Positions 37,594 to 46,028 of a stretch of DNA of 64,000 bases are shown piece after piece. The stretch's first letter is position 1; every line of letters begins with the position of its first letter. The stretch is from a bacterium (GTDB lineage: Bacteria > Eisenbacteria > RBG-16-71-46 > CAIMUX01): assembly GCA_030431975.1 (NCBI GenBank), contig JAUIHP010000013.1, positions 121,108 through 185,107 on the forward strand. Reading direction: 5' to 3'. The position numbers and the translations under genes were made by a program. A model generated the notes under the pieces. It ran no database searches. It worked only from the letters and a program-made list of their open reading frames with translations, and had not been told where the DNA came from.

Positions 37594-39926
37594 TAAAGAG
37601 GCGCCCGAAAGTGGTTGTCCGGACCGAACGAGAAACGATCCCCCTCGAGGCCCGGTCTGTAGACGACCGAGCAGCGAAAAATGTCCGGGCCACCGACCGA
37701 TCCGAAGTAAACCTCACTTCCGAAGCGGGCCCCGTTGCCCCAGATCACCGAGTCGAAGACACGCGTACCTCGGGAACTGTTCGTGAGGATACCGCCTCCA
37801 CGGACGGAAGCTCGATTCCCGGCAATGGTGCAGCGCTCGACCTGGATCGAGCATCTTCGTAGCGACATGGCCCCGCCACTGTTCCTGGAGAAGTTTCCCG
37901 ACAGGAGGCAGTCGACGATCCGTATGTCTGTCTCTTCCGCGTAGATGCCGCCTCCGGAATCCCCGACGTTCGCACTCATGTTCGTACGCCGGATATCCAG
38001 CAGACTCTCGTCCGCGTAGATGCCGCCGCCGTTTCCAGAGTGGATCTGTCGGTCCGCGACATTCCCCCGGATGTCGGAGTCCACGATGGACAACTCCGTG
38101 TTCAGCGCGGCCACAGCTCCACCCAGGTCGCTGGAGAAACTATCCTCGAGGATGCAGTTCGAGATGACGTTATTTCCGGTGGTTACAAGTATGGCGCCGC
38201 CCATTCCTTTCGAACCTCCGATCGAGAACGCGCGTCCGTTGCGGATGGTCAGACCGTCGATCCGGACGCGCGAGTCCTCGCGGCCGCCAACGATGAAAGC
38301 GCGACCCCGGCCGCCGCAGTCGAGGATAGTCGCTTGCGGGCCTTGTTCCGAGGTGATGACAAGTTCATTGCCGTCTACCGTCAGCTCCCGGTAGGACGAG
38401 CCCGAATAGGTACCCGGTGCGAGACGAACCGTGTCACGGGGAGAGGCCGCGGCGAGCGCGGACTCGAGGGTCTGGAATTCGGAGGGAACGCGAAGAACCC
38501 GTGGAAGACAGGGGTCCGGGTCGCAAGCAGCGGTCGGATAGGGGCCGAACCCGCCGATATCCACGCAGTCGCCGGGAAGTAGCACTTTGCACGTTCCATC
38601 TTCCAGGCAACAAGCGAGCGGCGGACAGCCTGCCGGCGTGCAGTTCACACCTTCGCCAAGAAACTCGCCGAAGACTGCCTCGCAGTGTTCGATCGTCGAA
38701 GTGACGCACTCTTCAGCCAGGCAGCACGCACCGCCGGGCAGACAAGGCTCGACATCGCAGGGCCGGCCCACTCCCTGGAACACACCGTCGCATTCCTCCA
38801 GCGTCCGAATCTCACATTCGCCGCCGGCGAGGCAACAGGCTCCACCACCTCCAGCTTCGCATCCGACTCCGAACGCTCCGATCTGCTCGCCGCAAAGGCT
38901 GCGCTTTGGAACACAAGGGGAGATGGATTGAAGTCGGTACCGATCTTCGATCCGACCTTTTCCAAGACAGAACAGTGGGTCGTCATCAATGGAGAGGAAC
39001 CGATCGACAGTCCCGATGATTTCCTGCTGAGACACAACACAGCACCAGAGTTCGGGCAGGAACGAGAAGCGATCGACGTGAAGAGCCTGACCATGATCGG
39101 CGGCGTTCCGGTAGAAGATGGAGCGCCGAACGGACAGTTTGGTTCTACTTCTTCCTGAGTACCTGATTCCGCCACCGAGGCGGGTCGCTGAGTTGTCGGC
39201 AAAAGTACACCCTTCGATCGTGAGCTCGGTCTCAGGTCCGTTGGGGAAGACAAAGATGGCTCCACCGTCCCTCGCTTCATTTCCCGCGAAAAGGCAGTTT
39301 CGTATGCCGATGTCCAGGCGGTCCCAGCAACAGAGTGCGCCGCCACCGTCTGAAGAAGAGTTTCCAACGAAGCGACACGACTCGAATTCGGCGAGGGAGA
39401 GGCGTCCGCAGTACACGGCGCCACCGAAGCCGCCTGCGTTCCCTTCGAAGTGGCAGTTTTCGATCAGGACCGGAGTCGTGCCGACGATATGCAGTGCGCC
39501 GCCCTGCTCGGCCTCGTTCTCGACGAAGACGCAGTTGCGTACGATGGGACCACTCGACCGCAGGATCAGGGCACTCGACTCCGATGATCGGCGAAACGTA
39601 AACCCGTCGATGAGCGTCGCCCGGGTTTGAAGTTCCAGCTGCAACGCGGAGGTCTCCGGTTCCCGAGCAAGATCGACGATCGTCTGTTCCGCACCCTTTT
39701 CGGAACGGAGAACGAACTCCTTTTCCCGGACCAGGATGTCACGGTTGTTGGGGCCGGAATACTCACCGGGCGCTACAAGGATCGTGTCGCCGGAAGCGAT
39801 CTCGGCGAGAGCTGCACCGAGCGTCGTGAAGTCACCGGGAACCCGAAGAGTTCGCGCCTCGGCTCTACCCCCAGTCAACACCAACAGGCACAAGACGATG
39901 CCGGAAACAAACGGAATGACGTTCAT
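37413..39926 (-). CDS. Secreted right-handed parallel beta-helix protein with Cys-rich repeats (5' part, frameshifted)
   Basis: ATG 39926 is chosen: AAGAGGGG lies just upstream and the signal peptide 'MNVIPFVSGIVLCLLVLTGG' begins there. Two beta-helix blocks begin with 'TLRVPGDFTTLGAALAEIAS' and 'VLRVPSEFQTLESALAAASP', each continuing 'GDTILVAPGEYSG'-like and then ~24-residue coils ('CxFxxNxAxxGGAIxxxxS'). These are typical of pectate-lyase-like/polymorphic-outer-membrane-type helices. Three six-Cys repeats separate the blocks. The coding frame is valid to about 37590; the remaining ~59 codons to the stop at 37413 are out-of-frame sequence. Likely a surface or secreted polysaccharide-binding or polysaccharide-cleaving protein; no catalytic site was identified. 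Confidence 0.87.
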   Translation of the reverse strand: MNVIPFVSGIVLCLLVLTGGRAEARTLRVPGDFTTLGAALAEIASGDTILVAPGEYSGPNNRDILVREKEFVLRSEKGAEQTIVDLAREPETSALQLELQTRATLIDGFTFRRSSESSALILRSSGPIVRNCVFVENEAEQGGALHIVGTTPVLIENCHFEGNAGGFGGAVYCGRLSLAEFESCRFVGNSSSDGGGALCCWDRLDIGIRNCLFAGNEARDGGAIFVFPNGPETELTIEGCTFADNSATRLGGGIRYSGRSRTKLSVRRSIFYRNAADHGQALHVDRFSFLPELWCCVVSQQEIIGTVDRFLSIDDDPLFCLGKGRIEDRYRLQSISPCVPKRSLCGEQIGAFGVGCEAGGGGACCLAGGECEIRTLEECDGVFQGVGRPCDVEPCLPGGACCLAEECVTSTIEHCEAVFGEFLGEGVNCTPAGCPPLACCLEDGTCKVLLPGDCVDIGGFGPYPTAACDPDPCLPRVLRVPSEFQTLESALAAASPRDTVRLAPGTYSGSSYRELTVDGNELVITSEQGPQATILDCGGRGRAFIVGGREDSRVRIDGLTIRNGRAFSIGGSKGMGGAILVTTGNNVISNCILEDSFSSDLGGAVAALNTELSIVDSDIRGNVADRQIHSGNGGGIYADESLLDIRRTNMSANVGDSGGGIYAEETDIRIVDCLLSGNFSRNSGGAMSLRRCSIQVERCTIAGNRASVRGGGILTNSSRGTRVFDSVIWGNGARFGSEVYFGSVGGPDIFRCSVVYRPGLEGDRFSFGPDNHFRAPLYCDPMSPETAPTSGATIPSPKTPFVWKPTTPVKPGWEQRASVAARSRSAPAATGSRRNAI
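37583..37592 (-). other. Single-nucleotide frameshift site in beta-helix gene
   Basis: On the minus strand the frame from 39926 reads '...HFRAPLYCD' and then loses all similarity. The -1 frame reads 'SDVSGDSSDFRGDYSVAENS' and rejoins the beta-helix pattern of the first half ('DDPLFCLGKGRIEDRYRLQS'). One extra T in GCGATCC would restore a single gene of 35932-39926. Confidence 0.83.
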
Positions 39927-40114
39927 GCTGTATCCCCTCTTGGGGCGACCTGTCGTGTCGTAAGAGGGTGGGAGGTCGCGTGTTGAGACTAGTACAGTGA
40001 AGGGTGTCAAGCCAGAGTTTGACGTTCCAGACGTTCCAGACCCATCCGTCCCCTACGTGGTACACTCGTAGAGCTACACACTCCCCATGAGCATGTGCAT
40101 AGAGAGGACGCACC

Positions 40115-43100
40115 ATGACACCGAACGGATCTATCGCCCGAATCAAAGTAGCGGCAGGCGCCCTCGGAATTCTCATGTCCGGAGTTCTGGCTCCCTCGAC
40201 CAGCGAAGCTCGCGGCGAAACCGGCCCGAACGACGGCGGCGTTCTCATCGTTCACACAAGTTCCACCGAGTTCACGACTGATGAGGACTACTGCGGGATG
40301 TCCGGGCTCGGCGACTGTGAAGATGCGGTCACGCAGGCGGAGCCCGGCACCGAAGTCGTGGCCCACATCCTCGCCGCCTTTCCCGCAACCCCGCGCCTGC
40401 GCGGTGTCACCTTCGGATTCGACTATCCCGTCAACACGTCGGTCCTCACGTATGGCTCTTGCGCTGACTTCGAAGTTTCGGATGGAGGGTGGCCGGCGGC
40501 GGGCAACGGCACCGCCCTGACCTGGCTGAACACCCAAACCGATGAGATCGTTGAGGTCTATTGGTGCGGTCTCTATGTGGATGGCGTGGACCCGGCCGTG
40601 TTCGAGTTGATCCCAAGTCCTACCCAAGGCGGCTTCTTCGCGGACGACAGTATTCCCGCCGTGTTGGACCCGATCGCCGAATACGGCGCACTTGGCTTTT
40701 CGACCAACGGCACCCTTCCCTGTCCGGAGCCTCTCTTCGCCTGTTGCTTCGCCGACGGTAGCTGCTCTGTTCTGACAGTGGGCGAATGCGAGTCGGCCGG
40801 CGGCACTCCCGAAGAAAGCGACTCGAGCTGCGAACCCAACCCGTGTCCTCAGCCCGAGGGCGCGTGTTGTTTCGGCGACGGCAGCTGTGGCGTGTTCACG
40901 GCGGAGTCGTGCGATGAGCGGCGCGGTGTTTATCAAGGCGACGATACATCCTGCGATCCCAACCCGTGCCCGCAACTCGAAGGGGCATGCTGTTTCGACG
41001 ACGGCAGCTGTGGCTCGTTGACGGAAGAGTCTTGCGATGTCGACGGCGGCGCCTATCAAGGGGACGGTACGTCTTGCAATCCCAACCCGTGCCCGCAACC
41101 CGAGGGAGCTTGCTGTTTCGACGACGGTGGCTGCGCGGTACGCACACCAACTTCGTGCGCAAATCAGGGTGGCATCTATCAAGGAAACGACGCTTCTTGC
41201 GATCCCAACCCGTGTCCATTGCCCGAGGGCGCGTGCTGTCTCGACGAGGGTGGTTGCGCCGTTCTCACCGCCTCCGATTGCGGGGCCGTCGGCGAGTACG
41301 AAGGGTCGGGAACCCCTTGCACCCCCGACCCGTGCACGACTCCGTACGGCGCGTGCTGCTACCCCTCGGGCACCTGTGAACTCAGAACCGAATCCGGCTG
41401 CCTGGACGATGGAACGTTCTTGGGACCGGACACGTCATGTTCCCCAAATCCCTGCTCGCAACCCGAACCCGGGGCTTGCTGCATCGTCTTCGATTGCGTC
41501 TTCGTCACGGAATTCGCGTGTCTGGATCTTGGAGGAACGTTCGTCGGTGAGAGCGAGTCATGCGATCCCAATCCGTGCGCCGAACAGGAGAGCGGCGCGT
41601 GTTGTCTCGACGACGGAGCCTGTCTCGTGATCACGGCCACGGATTGCGCTGCAAACGCGGGCGACTATCAGGGCGACGGATCGGGATGTGTCCCCAGTCC
41701 GTGTCCGACCCCGGTCTATGGCGCCTGCTGCCTCGCGCAGGGACTGTGCGAAGTGAACTCGGACATCGAGTGCGCGAACTCCGGCGGGGCCTTCCAGGGA
41801 GATGGCGCGAGCTGCGACCCGAACCCCTGCCCCCAACCATGTGTCGCCTTTGCTCTCAACGGAAGAGCCAACAGCGAACTCCCGGTTCCGCCGTCCAATC
41901 CGTTTGCCGGCCGTTTTGGAACGACGACCGGGGACGGTCCCAACCGCGGCGGTACGCTCGTGCTGCACTCGAGTGGCGTTATCTACACCGATGACGACGC
42001 GGACCTCTACTGTGGATCGTCGGTCGTCGGCGACTGCAACGCCGTAAACGCCCGGTCCGACAGCGAAGAGGCCGTTGTTGCGCACGTCATCGCTTTGTTC
42101 TCCAGTGTTTCGGAACCACGTCTGTCCGGGGTGACCTTCGGCGTGGACTACCCGGCCTGTGTCAGCGTCACCGATTGGCGGGCATGCTCGAACTTCGAGC
42201 TCACCACTGGCGACTGGCCTGGCCCTGGTTCCGGAACGGCCGTGACCTGGGCCCAAGCCGAGACCGGTTTGGCGATCCCGGTCTATTGGTTCGCGGCCTA
42301 CGGTTACGCCGTAGAGCCAGGAGAGCTCTCTCTGACTCCACATCCCACCCAAGGCGCGTTTTTCGCAGACGACACGGTGCCGGCGACTCTCGACCCGATC
42401 CACGAACTAGGGAGCTTGGGCTTCTACCGGAGTGGCGTCATTCCATGTCCTCAGTCGCCCGAACCCGTCGGAGCCTGCTGTCTTGGCGTGGAGTGCCAAA
42501 TCCTGACGTTCGACTCTTGCGACGAGTTGGGCGGCGACTTCGTCAGCGTTAATCTGACCTGTGATCCGAACCCATGCGACACCACTCCACCTTCGGGTGC
42601 CTGCTGCCTTCCCGAAGGACACTGCGAGACTCGAAACGCTGCAACCTGCGACGCTCTCGGCGGGGAGTATCTCGGCGACCAAACGGAATGCACTCCCGAA
42701 CTCTGCATGACGGATACGGGCGCATGCTGTTTCCCCACCGAATGCGCAGTTCTCCGTCGGTCGGATTGCGAGGACGCCGGAGGACTATTCCGGGACAACG
42801 ACAAGAGCTGCGATCCGTCACCGTGTCCGCCGATCGGCGCCTGCTGCTTCTCAGATGGTACTTGTGTCTCCACGTTTCGATCGCTCTGCGAAGCCAACGA
42901 CGGGGACTACCTCGGAAACGAAATACTGTGTGATGGCGGACTTTGCCCTCGGGACGGAGCTTGCTGTTTCACCGACGGTAGCTGTTCGCTCTTGATCGAA
43001 CAGAACTGCACAGACCAGGACGGCACGTACCAGGGAGAGTCCACCACCTGTGTTCCGAACCCATGTCACCAGCCCGAAGGTGCGTGTTGCCTCGGAGATG

Positions 43101-44044
43101 GATCGTGCGTCGTTCTCACGAACCTCCAGTGCGACGATCAAGGTGGAAGCTTCCTCGGTGAAGACGTGCCCTGCGAGACTCAGGAATGTGCCGATCTGTC
43201 CGGCGCATGCTGCTTCGTAGATCGCACGTGCCTGTTCGTGACGCAAGCTGAGTGTGCAGCCGTCCCCGGATACTTCCTCGGTCAGGCCGTTCCCTGCGAT
43301 CCGAACCCTTGCCCCGGCGAGCGCGGATGCTCGGATCCACGACCGATGAACGAAAGAGGCCGACCGGAAGTCGTTCGACGACCGGGTTCCGGCCCATCGT
43401 CCTTTGCGGAGACTGGACGCGGGCAGGGCGTTGTCGCGACAACGGAATTCCGGGGAGGTTGTGGCGGCGCAGTGCATTTCCACGCGGACGGTACCTACGA
43501 AAATGGGTACACGTGGCAGTATGGCGGCGTCGCGCCCCCACTCTATGGTGCCTTCGCGGAGCTCTATCCCATTGGAGTGGCAAAGCCGTGCGCCATCGTT
43601 CTCGATCTCTCCCAGGTAGGAGGAGCTTCCGGGCAGACGGCGGACCTCTACGTCTGGCAATCGACCAACGGCTTGCCGGGCGCGGTCATCGGATTCCGCC
43701 CGGACGTGGATCCCGGACCGGTCGCCTTCTGGCCCTCACTCAGCCGCCACGCATTGGAGATCGACTCCAACTGTTCCTTCGGAGATGAATTCTTTGTTGG
43801 GTACTGGGCCAACTGGCCATCCGCGGTGGCAGGTTGGTATGTCGGCGCGGATACTGATGGGTTCGGCGGTGGTTGCAGTCTGACCAAGATCGCTCCGGGC
43901 CAGGGCTTCCCGACTGGATGGCAGGACGTCTCTGTTGCATGGGGGCCGACGGAGTCACTCGGTATCGGAGTAGAGGTCTACGACTGTGACATCATCCCCG
44001 TTCGAGAGTCGAGTTGGGGAAAGATCAAGTCTCTGTTCCGATAG
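40115..44044 (+). CDS. Secreted Cys-rich repeat protein: 16 six-Cys repeats, two cohesin-like domains, YVW/GYW domain, SSWG-type tail
   Basis: A 1309-residue protein; AGAGAGGA lies 6 nt before the ATG. A signal peptide ('KVAAGALGILMSGVLA') precedes cohesin-like domain 1 (about 36-205; 'GVLIVHTSSTEF', 'LRGVTFGFDYPV', 'DDSIPAVLDPIAEYGALGF'). Nine ~40-residue six-Cys repeats follow (208-575), then cohesin-like domain 2 (600-780), seven more repeats (785-1070), and a YVW/GYW domain (1115-1288; 'YGAFAELY', 'FFVGYWANWPSAVAGWY', 'ADTDGFGGG'). The C-terminus is 'ESSWGKIKSLFR'. The repeat pattern is ACC-F-x-DGSC-x-VLT-xxxC-xxxGG-xYxGD-xTxC-DPNPC. It is the same module set as the 32673 protein in a different order. 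No enzyme motif was seen; a structural or adhesive exported protein is the best guess. Confidence 0.9.
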   Translation: MTPNGSIARIKVAAGALGILMSGVLAPSTSEARGETGPNDGGVLIVHTSSTEFTTDEDYCGMSGLGDCEDAVTQAEPGTEVVAHILAAFPATPRLRGVTFGFDYPVNTSVLTYGSCADFEVSDGGWPAAGNGTALTWLNTQTDEIVEVYWCGLYVDGVDPAVFELIPSPTQGGFFADDSIPAVLDPIAEYGALGFSTNGTLPCPEPLFACCFADGSCSVLTVGECESAGGTPEESDSSCEPNPCPQPEGACCFGDGSCGVFTAESCDERRGVYQGDDTSCDPNPCPQLEGACCFDDGSCGSLTEESCDVDGGAYQGDGTSCNPNPCPQPEGACCFDDGGCAVRTPTSCANQGGIYQGNDASCDPNPCPLPEGACCLDEGGCAVLTASDCGAVGEYEGSGTPCTPDPCTTPYGACCYPSGTCELRTESGCLDDGTFLGPDTSCSPNPCSQPEPGACCIVFDCVFVTEFACLDLGGTFVGESESCDPNPCAEQESGACCLDDGACLVITATDCAANAGDYQGDGSGCVPSPCPTPVYGACCLAQGLCEVNSDIECANSGGAFQGDGASCDPNPCPQPCVAFALNGRANSELPVPPSNPFAGRFGTTTGDGPNRGGTLVLHSSGVIYTDDDADLYCGSSVVGDCNAVNARSDSEEAVVAHVIALFSSVSEPRLSGVTFGVDYPACVSVTDWRACSNFELTTGDWPGPGSGTAVTWAQAETGLAIPVYWFAAYGYAVEPGELSLTPHPTQGAFFADDTVPATLDPIHELGSLGFYRSGVIPCPQSPEPVGACCLGVECQILTFDSCDELGGDFVSVNLTCDPNPCDTTPPSGACCLPEGHCETRNAATCDALGGEYLGDQTECTPELCMTDTGACCFPTECAVLRRSDCEDAGGLFRDNDKSCDPSPCPPIGACCFSDGTCVSTFRSLCEANDGDYLGNEILCDGGLCPRDGACCFTDGSCSLLIEQNCTDQDGTYQGESTTCVPNPCHQPEGACCLGDGSCVVLTNLQCDDQGGSFLGEDVPCETQECADLSGACCFVDRTCLFVTQAECAAVPGYFLGQAVPCDPNPCPGERGCSDPRPMNERGRPEVVRRPGSGPSSFAETGRGQGVVATTEFRGGCGGAVHFHADGTYENGYTWQYGGVAPPLYGAFAELYPIGVAKPCAIVLDLSQVGGASGQTADLYVWQSTNGLPGAVIGFRPDVDPGPVAFWPSLSRHALEIDSNCSFGDEFFVGYWANWPSAVAGWYVGADTDGFGGGCSLTKIAPGQGFPTGWQDVSVAWGPTESLGIGVEVYDCDIIPVRESSWGKIKSLFR
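40737..41842 (+). repeat. Array of nine ~120-bp coding repeats (six-Cys units 1-9)
   Basis: In-frame tandem units each encode ACC...C...C...C..NPC. Units 2-4 are nearly identical at the DNA level around GATCCCAACCCGTG and TGTTTCGACGACGGC, indicating recent unequal duplication; later units are diverged. Confidence 0.88.
42470..43327 (+). repeat. Array of seven ~120-bp coding repeats (six-Cys units 10-16)
   Basis: The second block of the same repeat family, separated from the first by cohesin-like domain 2. Units are more diverged than in the first block ('ACCLGVECQIL' to 'ACCFVDRTCLFV'), so it looks older or less homogenised. Confidence 0.85.
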
Positions 44045-44102
44045 CCACCGGAAGGACCAACCGACGACGGATGCCGTTCGTTGACCGCCCCATAGTGTGA
44101 CG

Positions 44103-45749
44103 TCAACGGGATGAGTCGGACGAGAAGAACGCCGCTTCGATCCGGAAGACCCGGAACGATTCGACTTGGCCAATGAATCGAAACGGTTCGTCCGACTCTT
44201 CGGCACGTTCGTCCGCCTCTTCGGCACGCTCATACACGTCGCCAAAGAACGGCGCGAGCGCGTCTACCGACCTCGTGAGGACGAGAAACCGAACGCCCTG
44301 CTCACGGGCTGAGTCCATGAAGGCTGCAGCGGAAGACACGGCGAGGTTTGGATGCTGTTCGTCAAAACCCCAAAGACTGTAGCGTCCCCACCCGCCGTTC
44401 GAGAGTGGACGAGTCGACGAAGCAGGAAAGTACAGGTCAAAGGAGTCGGTAAAGACTTCGGTGGATTCTTTGAGTCCCGCGTCCCGCAGGAGTGACTCCA
44501 CACTCCGAAACGCTCGCGCGTCATTGCGGAGCGCGCTCACGAACTCGACGTTCCGGGAAACTCCCCAGACAACGCCAACCAGGCCCACGACGAAAAGTCC
44601 GATCTTCCATGAGAAAGACGATCCTAAAGATCGTCCGGCTCGTGGCGCCCCCATGGTGGCCGCGACATCAAAAAGGACCATCATCGCAGGCGCGACAACG
44701 AGAATGGCCAGAGGAAGGACCGCCCGCGGACTGCTTCCCAACGCCACCGGCACGGAATACACGACGAACGCGACCGCCGCAGCCCCGCAGAACCTTCGCG
44801 CACTCTCTCCGCGACACAAGACGAGACCAAGGGTAGCCGGCAACGCATAGACCATGAGCTTGACGAGGCTCTTCGCGTAGCTCCAACCGAAACGCAACGG
44901 ATCGTCGGCGATGATCGTCCAAAGCGTTGACGGGACTTCGCGAGGCGGGTCGTACCAGTCGATGTTGTGATTGAGTCGATAGACGTTGAAGTGTTGCCCG
45001 GTCTCGAACGCCCCGTGTCCGGACGCGAGGTGAATCCAAACTTGCAGGGAGTAGAGCAAAACCAACGGGGCGGCAACCCAGAAGGAACTGCGCCACCGGT
45101 CCGTACTCCGCACGATCAATAACAGAAGCAGCACGGCCAGCGACGAGACGAGGCAGTGTGACCTCAGCAGTGTGGAGAGACCGAGGCAGATTCCCGCACC
45201 AACGAGGAGTGCTTTGCCCACGCGCGAACCCGCTTCGGCGATGGGAAACACCGGTGCCACATTCGCCGCAACCGCCACAGCCAGCGCCGTCAAGCCTGCA
45301 GCTGCCATGTCGGGGCCGGGAGTGACCGCATTCTGAAACAAAACCGGTACCGCACAAACGGCAAGAGCGGCGACTACGGCAACCTTCGGACCATAGGTTT
45401 CGCCGAGCCACCACCCCACGGATCCGACCAGGAGCGCGAGGCCAAGTGCATTCATCAGGTAGGCCGCCAAGATCCCGCGGCCATCGGGTGCGAAATGGAG
45501 AAGGGCGGCGTAACCGACCGGATAGAACGCGTTGTACAGCGACTCCGGTGGCGCCTGGTCGAGACTTCGACCGTAGTAGAGCAACCCCCAGAAGTCGTTC
45601 AGGCCGACATGAAAACCGGTTGCGATCCCGGCGCCGAGAACGAGAAGGAATGCCACGCCGACACCGACACCTGCGCCGGCAGCAGCACCGACACCGGCAC
45701 CGGCAGTCCACCACCCGAGCCGCGCCGACGTTGAATACCTCTGGATCAA
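44103..45749 (-). CDS. Polytopic membrane protein, GT-C/ArnT-PMT-like glycosyltransferase candidate
   Basis: About 548 residues. The first available start after the upstream stop is TTG 45749, so the N-terminus is uncertain. A Gly/Ala/Val-rich first helix ('GVGVGVAFLLVLGAGIATG') is followed by a short loop 'HVGLNDFWGLLYYGRSL' and 'YNAFYPVGYAALL', resembling the acidic first loop and 'P.GY....' segment of GT-C enzymes. About ten further hydrophobic segments follow, and a ~120-residue soluble tail with 'DLYFPASSTRP' and an acidic heptad 'ERAEEADERAEESDE'. GT-C proteins transfer sugars from polyprenyl donors; the assignment rests on topology and pattern, not on a confirmed motif. It converges on the 40115 gene and is divergent from the 46029 kinase. 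Confidence 0.72.
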   Translation of the reverse strand: MIQRYSTSARLGWWTAGAGVGAAAGAGVGVGVAFLLVLGAGIATGFHVGLNDFWGLLYYGRSLDQAPPESLYNAFYPVGYAALLHFAPDGRGILAAYLMNALGLALLVGSVGWWLGETYGPKVAVVAALAVCAVPVLFQNAVTPGPDMAAAGLTALAVAVAANVAPVFPIAEAGSRVGKALLVGAGICLGLSTLLRSHCLVSSLAVLLLLLIVRSTDRWRSSFWVAAPLVLLYSLQVWIHLASGHGAFETGQHFNVYRLNHNIDWYDPPREVPSTLWTIIADDPLRFGWSYAKSLVKLMVYALPATLGLVLCRGESARRFCGAAAVAFVVYSVPVALGSSPRAVLPLAILVVAPAMMVLFDVAATMGAPRAGRSLGSSFSWKIGLFVVGLVGVVWGVSRNVEFVSALRNDARAFRSVESLLRDAGLKESTEVFTDSFDLYFPASSTRPLSNGGWGRYSLWGFDEQHPNLAVSSAAAFMDSAREQGVRFLVLTRSVDALAPFFGDVYERAEEADERAEESDEPFRFIGQVESFRVFRIEAAFFSSDSSR

Positions 45750-45764
45750 GACCCGCGCCTGGCG

Positions 45765-45851
45765 CTACTTGACTCGGGAGCCGAACGTGGATGAATGACT
45801 CATGAGGACCGCCAGGAGCAACGAGGCGGCCGTAATCGGGAATCGGGGCAT
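45765..45851 (-). CDS. Putative 28-residue hydrophobic peptide upstream of membrane protein
   Basis: ATG at 45851 is preceded by AAGGAGA at ideal spacing (5 nt). The peptide has a hydrophobic core ('FPITAASLLLAVLM') and ends with TAG at 45765, 15 nt before the TTG start of the GT-C-like gene and in the same frame. A perfect TATAAT on the minus strand at 45930-45935 could be part of its promoter, but no matching -35 was found. It may be a small membrane peptide, a leader ORF or a fortuitous ORF. Confidence 0.4.
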   Translation of the reverse strand: MPRFPITAASLLLAVLMSHSSTFGSRVK

Positions 45852-46028
45852 TTCCGTCTCCTTCGAGTCACTTGAACGTCACCCCCTGTTCCTGGCGGGC
45901 GCGTTCACCCGGATCCACGTGGAACGCGTATTATAGATGACGAGAGGTCAACTCCGGCCCGCTTTTGCGGCATCGGTGGATGTGCACCTTTCGGACCGTC
46001 CGGAGTTTCCTGGGTATGAGGGAATAGA

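Noticed and set aside
40737..43327. Regular ~120-bp repeats considered as a CRISPR array
   Set aside because: Units are contiguous in-frame coding repeats with conserved Cys codons and no unique spacers; no cas gene is nearby.
45921..45951. Promoter for the 45851 mini-ORF (TATAAT with TTGACC)
   Set aside because: The TATAAT on the minus strand is perfect but the TTGACC is only 10 bp away, too close for a standard sigma-70 promoter; kept only as a note in the mini-ORF entry.
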